DNA of 64,000 bases from an uncultured Eubacteriales bacterium (GTDB lineage Bacteria > Bacillota > Clostridia > Oscillospirales > Acutalibacteraceae). How positions within the stretch are numbered: position 1 is the stretch's first letter; each line of letters opens with the position of its first letter. The notes beneath the pieces were generated by a model. That model worked only from the letters and a program-made list of their open reading frames with translations. It ran no database searches and had not been told where the DNA came from. The stretch spans positions 1 to 64,000 of the forward strand of contig CAKSJY010000001.1 in NCBI GenBank assembly GCA_934464585.1, given 5' to 3'. A program made the position numbers and the translations under genes. Positions 58,266 through 64,000 of the stretch are shown piece by piece.

Positions 58266-60980
58266 CTATTTTGGAGTACCGCTTAGATGGTTGGGAATGA
58301 GTTGTTTTAATTCCTCAACGTGAGATATTATGCCGATAAGCCTTCCCTTTTGTTGTATTTGATTTAATGATAACATGACTGTATTGAGTGTACTTTGATC
58401 AAGTGAGCCAAAGCCTTCATCAATAAATATAGAATCAATTCTAACATTACCACAATAACTTTGCACAGCGTCAGAAAGTCCAAATGCCAACGCTAATGAA
58501 GCCAGGAACAGTTCACCACCAGAAAGAGTACCAACAGGTCGTGCACTACCTAGATGTGCGTCAAAAACTTCTAAATCTAAACCGTTATATCCCCTTGAGA
58601 CGATTTTTTCTTTTACCCTACTAAGGCTATAACGCTGATTACTAAGTTTTGAAAGATATATGTTTGCAAAACTCAATACGTTGTCAAGTGCCATACCAAG
58701 TACAAATATTTTTATAGGTGTTTTTAAAGGGTTGGTTCCATTCATTAACGAAGATATTCGAGCCATGCCCGAGTATCTATCACTGGACTTTTTTAAGTCT
58801 TTTTCCAACAATGTAAGATTCTCGTAAACGCTGTTTATGTGTTGAAATTGTTGCTTTTGTTCACCAATTTTTTGAGTTTGTTCTTTAGTTAATCTTTCTT
58901 TTTCGCTTTTTGAGATTTCAAGTTTATCAAGGTTATAATCAGAAAAGTTGATTTTGAGTTCCAAGGTTTCGTTTTTTGCTTTTTCATCGTTCAACAGTTT
59001 TTTGGAATTATCTAAATTGGCCTTTGCTCGTTCGGCATTACCGACAGCCTCAGTATGGTTTTTACGAATAGATAATGTGCGACTTTTATTATCAACAATT
59101 TTTGAATTAATTGTTGATAATTCTCTTTTGGCTTGATCGGCAGAAATATTAAACTTTTGGAGTTCAGTTTTAAGCTTAGACTCTTCGTTTTTTAGATTTT
59201 TTAAATCTTGATTTAGACGTGCAAGTTCTGCTATTAATTTTGTAGACTGCTCGGAAAGTGAAGCCTTTTCTTTTTTTAAGCTTTCTAAACGTCTTTCATA
59301 AGCCGGTAGTCTTTTTTGTTCGTATTCGATACTGTTAATTTGAGAATTAATATTTGCAATGTCATTTTCTGCTGATTCTTTATTTGAGTTGAAGTCATTG
59401 CATAGTTTTTCTTGGTCGTTGTATTCTTGAAGTTTTGATTTATATAATGTACAAGATTCGTTATATTGCTCTTGGATATCTAAAAGGTTACTTTCTTCTT
59501 TATTTATTGTGCTTTTCAAGGTGTCAATGTCGTCTTTGCTTGCAATTAGGCAATTACTAGGTGCTTTCATAGGTGATGGATGATACTTCGAACCGCATAC
59601 AGGGCACATTTCGCCATCTTTAAGCTTTAATGCAAGGGAGTATGCAGCATTTAACTCAAGAGATTTTAATAGAGCATCTAAATTTCTTTTTAACGAATCT
59701 ACGGTTTTCTTAGCCGTTTCAACTTTTTTGTAGTGTTTAGTGTATTGTTCTTTATATATTTCAATGTCTTTTTTTAATTTGTTAAGTTTTTCGTACTCAT
59801 TGATTATATTTTTAAGATTTTCCCTTTTGGGCATGAGTTTTTTAAGTTCATTGATTTTTAAATAGGTATTATGTATATAATTTTCACCTTTTTTGATAGA
59901 TACCTCATTTTCGACTATTCTTTCACTTAAGTCTTTTTCAATGTTCTTACTATTTTTAATTTTTATGTCGGTATCCGAAATTTTCACAGTTATATCATCT
60001 AGGCTTTTATATATGTTTGAAAGTTTTAGAAGGGAATCAGCCTTATCTTTTAGTTGCTCGTTTTCATTTTCAAGTTGTTGTATAGTTTCATACTGTGTAT
60101 TTGATTTATTTAATAAAATAGATGCTTCCTCAAAGCTTTTGAGTGCACTGTTGTAAGATTCTTGCCGTTCTTTTAGCTGTTTACGACTTTCATTGATTTT
60201 ATTTAGCAGGTCTATTTTTTCCGAAAGTTCAGATTGTTCTTTTTCAAGGGTTTCGAGCCTATTGATGCTATTCTCATAATTGATTTTTATTTCGGACCTT
60301 AATTTTAAAAGTTCCTCGATAGAATTAACCTCAAAATTAGACAAAAGTGCTTTCTTTTGGGTCTCGTACTGCTGAAGTTTTGTCGCTGTTTCTCGTGTTA
60401 AAGTAGAGGCAGTTTCCGCTATTTTTCCCCATTTGTCAGTCATAAAGAGGCTTTGAAATATTTTTTCCTTTTCGTTAGTGCTTGACAAAATAAGGTCTTT
60501 AAATTCACCTTGTGGTAGTATTATAACTTTAGAAAATTGGTCGCAGTCAAGTCCTATTAACTCTTTTGCATATTCTGTTACTTTATTTTCTCCGCTTGTG
60601 ATGATTGGTTCCCACTCACCATTTTTCTCGATATAGCAAGAGCTTTCATAACGAACTTCTTCACGTCCTGACCCACGTACGGTATGAATTTTTAAAAGCC
60701 GTTTGAATCGATATTTTTTGCCTTTAAGCATAAATACATAATCAACAATTGTAGGGGATGACTTTTCAGCGGAAGTAGAACGCATTTCAGCCCATGTTCT
60801 TATTCCTCCGGTTGCACGGCAATATAGAGAAAAACAAATAGCGTCTAATATGGTTGTTTTTCCGCTACCGGTAGGTCCGGTGATTAAAAATATGTTGCAG
60901 TCTTTAAAATTTTCGAAACTTATTGTCTGCTTTTTGCGGTATACTCCGAATTCCTGCATTGTAATGTAAAGTGGTTTCAT
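58266..60980 (-). CDS. sbcC: exonuclease subunit SbcC
   Basis: The 904-residue SMC-like ATPase has Walker A LITGPTGSGKTTILDAIC (about 32-49) and long coiled-coils. The zinc hook CPVCGSKYHPSP (about 458-469) sits in the middle. At the end lie the ABC signature LSGGELFLASLALAFGLSDA (about 812-831) and Walker B SIFIDEGFGSLDQ. With SbcD it processes DNA hairpins and breaks. Its ATG overlaps the sbcD stop (TAATG). Lies convergent with the ribosomal operon. Confidence 0.95.
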   Translation of the reverse strand: MKPLYITMQEFGVYRKKQTISFENFKDCNIFLITGPTGSGKTTILDAICFSLYCRATGGIRTWAEMRSTSAEKSSPTIVDYVFMLKGKKYRFKRLLKIHTVRGSGREEVRYESSCYIEKNGEWEPIITSGENKVTEYAKELIGLDCDQFSKVIILPQGEFKDLILSSTNEKEKIFQSLFMTDKWGKIAETASTLTRETATKLQQYETQKKALLSNFEVNSIEELLKLRSEIKINYENSINRLETLEKEQSELSEKIDLLNKINESRKQLKERQESYNSALKSFEEASILLNKSNTQYETIQQLENENEQLKDKADSLLKLSNIYKSLDDITVKISDTDIKIKNSKNIEKDLSERIVENEVSIKKGENYIHNTYLKINELKKLMPKRENLKNIINEYEKLNKLKKDIEIYKEQYTKHYKKVETAKKTVDSLKRNLDALLKSLELNAAYSLALKLKDGEMCPVCGSKYHPSPMKAPSNCLIASKDDIDTLKSTINKEESNLLDIQEQYNESCTLYKSKLQEYNDQEKLCNDFNSNKESAENDIANINSQINSIEYEQKRLPAYERRLESLKKEKASLSEQSTKLIAELARLNQDLKNLKNEESKLKTELQKFNISADQAKRELSTINSKIVDNKSRTLSIRKNHTEAVGNAERAKANLDNSKKLLNDEKAKNETLELKINFSDYNLDKLEISKSEKERLTKEQTQKIGEQKQQFQHINSVYENLTLLEKDLKKSSDRYSGMARISSLMNGTNPLKTPIKIFVLGMALDNVLSFANIYLSKLSNQRYSLSRVKEKIVSRGYNGLDLEVFDAHLGSARPVGTLSGGELFLASLALAFGLSDAVQSYCGNVRIDSIFIDEGFGSLDQSTLNTVMLSLNQIQQKGRLIGIISHVEELKQLIPNHLSGTPK

Positions 60981-62131
60981 TATTCCTCATCCTCTTTTAA
61001 TCTAGACAAGACACAGTCAAAGTTTTCTAGATCGCTTTCTGACACATCTTCGCCACAGATTTGTTCTATAAATTGGCAAAATAGATCCTTTTCATTAAGT
61101 TTTAAGTTTAGGGGCGGGATTTCATCTAATGTATCGGAATTTTGTGCGGCATTGTTTATCCAATCGGCAGATACTGTAATAATATTAGGAAAATATACTT
61201 TTAGTTGTTCAATGGGCATATAAATGGGAGAATTATCGCTTAAATGTACGCAAATATAATCATCAGATGGATGATTTTTCCCGATTTCGATGATATCTTT
61301 AAAATTGCCTTTTAATGTACGAACTTTTCTGAGTGGGGATATGTCTATGTGTGAAAGATCAAAACTTTTACCATAAGTCTCAACTAAAATCATAGATTTA
61401 TTAAAGCTTTTTTCGGAAAATGAGTATGAAAGGGGTGATCCGGAATAATATCCTTTATTTCCGGCCTTTTGAGCAGAATGTAAGTGTCCTAGGGCGATAT
61501 AATCAAACATATCGAGCAATTTATAGCTTACTTCTTCTGTTTGTGCTATGTATATAGAAGATTCAGAACCGGATAATGAGCAACCATTTATGTAACAATG
61601 CGAGACTAAAATATTAAAGGCATTGTTATCGAAATTATCCTTTAACCTTTCTGTAAGACATGAAAAAGCATCACTTAATGATGATATATTAGACTCATCA
61701 CCAAAATAGTGGGCGGCCTCAGTATAATCAAAAAATGGAAGAGTGTATATATTTATTTTTTCTGAGTCTTTTTTGATGGTTATAGGTTTGAAGAATGAAT
61801 CTATAGAATTTGATATATAAATATTTTGATCCTTTAATAATTCAGCACCAACTGCCATACGCTCACGGCTGTCATGGTTGCCTGATATTATTACAAGCGG
61901 GGTGGAATAATCATGGCTTACTTTGTACAAAACATTATTGAATATGTTAATAGCCTCTATTGGGGCAACAGCCCTGTCGAAGACATCCCCAGCTATAATA
62001 ATAAGATCCGGTTTTTCCCTTTCGATAGTGGGGAAAAAGTTATTTTCAATAAAATATTGCTGATCTTCAATCAGGGAATGCTTGCACAATGTTTTCCCTA
62101 GGTGCCAATCGGAAGTATGCAAAATTTTCAT
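60980..62131 (-). CDS. sbcD: exonuclease subunit SbcD
   Basis: The 383-residue Mn-dependent nuclease has HTSDWHLGKTLCKHSLIEDQ (about 4-23), IIAGDVFDRAVAPIEA, LVIISGNHDSRERMAVG (about 79-95), LVSHCYINGC and IALGHLHSAQ, the phosphoesterase motifs in order. It overlaps the upstream phosphoesterase gene by four bases (ATGA) and sbcC by one. Confidence 0.95.
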   Translation of the reverse strand: MKILHTSDWHLGKTLCKHSLIEDQQYFIENNFFPTIEREKPDLIIIAGDVFDRAVAPIEAINIFNNVLYKVSHDYSTPLVIISGNHDSRERMAVGAELLKDQNIYISNSIDSFFKPITIKKDSEKINIYTLPFFDYTEAAHYFGDESNISSLSDAFSCLTERLKDNFDNNAFNILVSHCYINGCSLSGSESSIYIAQTEEVSYKLLDMFDYIALGHLHSAQKAGNKGYYSGSPLSYSFSEKSFNKSMILVETYGKSFDLSHIDISPLRKVRTLKGNFKDIIEIGKNHPSDDYICVHLSDNSPIYMPIEQLKVYFPNIITVSADWINNAAQNSDTLDEIPPLNLKLNEKDLFCQFIEQICGEDVSESDLENFDCVLSRLKEDEE

Positions 62132-62823
62132 CGTCTAAAAAATCCTTTTTTAACAGGGGCTTCAACCGGGATAACATCAGAGAATACCGCTTGATGTCTT
62201 GAGGTTATCTTTCTGTCGATATGCATACATCCGAAATACCATTTTTTAAAGCGTAGTTTTCTTTGGAGTTGATTTAAAAAGCTTTCAAGTGTGTTAATAG
62301 AGTCATGCCCTCTATCGATAAGTTTTTTAATATCTAATGGAGGTTCGTGTGTGATAACATAGTCGACCTCTTTATCTACATTTTCTAAGTTTGCAAGGCA
62401 TTGTTTCATTTCGTTAATATTTGGTAGTTCACGTTCCCACCATGTTCCTGCACTAAGACGATATTCCTTATCGGGACTTTCGCCACCGCCAAAAGCTAAA
62501 ATTTTCTTTCCTTCAATATCAAAAATTTGCCCACGCATAAGGTGATATATATTTTCTGCGATTTTATGGGTTTGGCCGCCATGCCATTCGACAACAGGAT
62601 AGCTCTCTAATAAATCAAAGTTTTCGTGCTTACCATCTATAAATAATATGGTGAATTTTTTGGTTGCTAACTTAGTTAATGTCCGTTTTTCCTCTGCACT
62701 TCCATCCCAAATAAATCCAAAATCACCACATACGATGAGATAATCATCTTTTTTTAGCTTTTTAATACGTTTATCGTCAAATCGTTCTATTTCACCATGA
62801 AGGTCTCCGGTTATATAAATCAT
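62128..62823 (-). CDS. calcineurin-like metallophosphoesterase
   Basis: The 231-residue protein starts MIYITGDLHGEIERFDDKRI, with VCGDFGFIW (about 31-39), DGKHENFD (about 59-66, the G-N-H-D/E position reads G-K-H-E), ITHEPP (about 157-162) and FGCMHIDR (about 201-208). It has all metal-site motifs of a calcineurin-type phosphoesterase, but the substrate is unknown. It is first in a coupled three-gene unit with sbcD and sbcC, which suggests a role in nucleic-acid metabolism. Confidence 0.85.
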   Translation of the reverse strand: MIYITGDLHGEIERFDDKRIKKLKKDDYLIVCGDFGFIWDGSAEEKRTLTKLATKKFTILFIDGKHENFDLLESYPVVEWHGGQTHKIAENIYHLMRGQIFDIEGKKILAFGGGESPDKEYRLSAGTWWERELPNINEMKQCLANLENVDKEVDYVITHEPPLDIKKLIDRGHDSINTLESFLNQLQRKLRFKKWYFGCMHIDRKITSRHQAVFSDVIPVEAPVKKGFFRR

Positions 62824-62941
62824 TTATAATTGACTCCTCTATCCTTATTTATACTAAATATTATTTGCCTTTAAGGTAAATATAGGGTAAACTTATACTA
62901 GTTAATTACTTTTATAATAACACATCAAAGGGGAAATATCT

Positions 62942-64000
62942 ATGAGAAAAATATTAGCAATATCATTGTCGGCACTGATGATGATTTTAGGAGTGATGTC
63001 TCCTATTTCTGCAAGTGCTGCGACATTTAATATAGATTTTAATACAACAAGCGAGTCAATATCACTTGTTAACTTAGATACGGATTCTACAGTGTATGAA
63101 AAAAATCCTGATATGAAAAGAAGCCCGGCATCAATTACAAAAATAATGACATATATAATAGTAGCTGAAAATGTAAATGATTTAGAGGGTAGCAAAATAG
63201 CTATATCCCCAGATGTGATAGAAGAATTAAAGGGTACCGATAGTTTAATATCCAATATAAAGGAAGGAGAGACTTACTCTGCCTACCAATTACTTAATGC
63301 GTTAATGATATCCTCAGGTAATGATGCGGCCTTAGCACTTGCTCATTATGTTACAGGCGGAAATACTTCTGAATTTGTGAATATGATGAATAAAAAAGCT
63401 CAAGATTTAGGTTGTGACAATACTCACTTTGTAAATCCTCATGGTTTGTATGATGCAAAACAATACACAACAACAAATGATATGGTTAAAATAACTAAGT
63501 ACGCCTTAACAATGCCATATTTTAGCGAAATATCTAATAAAACAGTATCTTATGATTTAGACGATGAGTGGCCACTTGTAACAACTAATTCACTTATAGA
63601 CCCTATAAATGGTGGCAGTTATTATTATAGATATGCAAAAGGTATAAAAACAGGTCAGTTGGATGAAGCGGGATATTGCTTAGTATCTACAGCTATTAAG
63701 GGAGGATATACCTATTTATGTGTTGCTATGGGCGCACCGATAGATTCAAAGAATAAAAATGATATAAACGGTGCAATGGTAGATTCGAAGACTTTGTATA
63801 TGTGGGCGTTTAAAAATCTTGAAATAAAAACAGTACTTAAGTCTGAACAGCCGATAGGAGAATCAAATCTTAAATATGCATATAAAAAGGATAAGGTAAT
63901 GCTACAGCCGGAAAAGGATTTGTCTGCGGTGTTACCGATTGATGTTGAAATTTCCAGTATTCAAGTTGTTAAGGATTACCCTGACGAAATAGAGGCCCCG
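62942..64000 (+). CDS. D-alanyl-D-alanine carboxypeptidase (partial, runs off the window)
   Basis: The frame stays open for 353 codons to the last base, so the 3' end is missing. Signal peptide MRKILAISLSALMMILGVMS with cut near ASA (about residues 24-26). Serine peptidase motifs: Ser64 in SPASITKIMT, SGN at 125-127, KTG at 236-238, the DacA/DacF (peptidase S11, class C low-mass PBP) order and spacing. It trims the terminal D-Ala from peptidoglycan pentapeptides. CAAAGGGG lies before the ATG. Divergent from the phosphoesterase-sbcDC unit. The start of the C-terminal beta domain is visible near the edge. Confidence 0.93.
   Translation, partial: MRKILAISLSALMMILGVMSPISASAATFNIDFNTTSESISLVNLDTDSTVYEKNPDMKRSPASITKIMTYIIVAENVNDLEGSKIAISPDVIEELKGTDSLISNIKEGETYSAYQLLNALMISSGNDAALALAHYVTGGNTSEFVNMMNKKAQDLGCDNTHFVNPHGLYDAKQYTTTNDMVKITKYALTMPYFSEISNKTVSYDLDDEWPLVTTNSLIDPINGGSYYYRYAKGIKTGQLDEAGYCLVSTAIKGGYTYLCVAMGAPIDSKNKNDINGAMVDSKTLYMWAFKNLEIKTVLKSEQPIGESNLKYAYKKDKVMLQPEKDLSAVLPIDVEISSIQVVKDYPDEIEAP

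Overview
The window is AT-rich chromosomal DNA from a low-GC Gram-positive, spore-forming anaerobe of the Clostridia. Evidence: a SpoVB-like flippase, a spore-photoproduct-lyase-like protein, RibU, MecA, a zinc-type S14, a short eukaryote/archaeon-like ProS, a DHAP-phosphatase-free mre/min locus carrying an MgsA homologue, and many UUG starts behind strong Shine-Dalgarno sites. A dockerin-bearing secreted protein suggests a gut Ruminococcaceae/Oscillospirales-like organism; that placement is inference.

Layout. 1-5.8 kb: spoVB-like gene (minus), then GNAT, cytidine deaminase, split transketolase and cysteine synthase (plus). 5.8-7.8 kb: an array of seven tiny minus-strand ORFs (28-37 codons). 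Five or six are clearly paralogous hydrophobic peptides with a W-S-S-x-P-W core; four have near-identical sigma-A-type promoters and most have their own terminator. I do not recognise this family and regard it as the strongest candidate for something undescribed. 8.3 kb: tRNA-Leu(UAA). 8.6-18.5 kb (minus): KtrB, a CinA N-terminal-only protein, an SPL-family radical SAM protein with the H-donor Cys replaced, RibU, two unknown proteins, a stand-alone Card1/DUF1887-like CARF-nuclease protein, and a secreted propeller/CAP-like/dockerin protein. 18.6-22 kb: rpe, mecA, tspO, an SDR and a flavin reductase-like protein.

22.2-32 kb (plus): mreB-mreC-mreD-PBP2, then a MinD-like ATPase without MinC or MinE, an MgsA-family protein that has lost its catalytic residues, hisS, aspS and nth. 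32.1-32.7 kb: a divergent XRE regulator/unknown protein pair around a perfect operator-like palindrome. 32.7-38.8 kb (minus): a compact shikimate cluster, aroE-aroK then aroF-aroB-aroA-aroC-chorismate mutase, with heavy gene overlap and no 3-dehydroquinate dehydratase. 39-42.3 kb (plus): acpP, a Bax-inhibitor-1-like membrane protein, proS and a ribbon-helix-helix protein.

42.4-58.1 kb (plus): the S10-spc-alpha ribosomal superoperon, from a leader with an attenuator-like hairpin through rpsJ to rplQ, including secY, adk, map, a KOW protein, infA, rpmJ and rpoA. 58.2-62.8 kb (minus): sbcC, sbcD and a third metallophosphoesterase. At the right edge a D-Ala-D-Ala carboxypeptidase gene begins (plus) and runs off the window.

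Calls rest on reading the translations and bases by eye; family comparisons are from memory and no database search was run.
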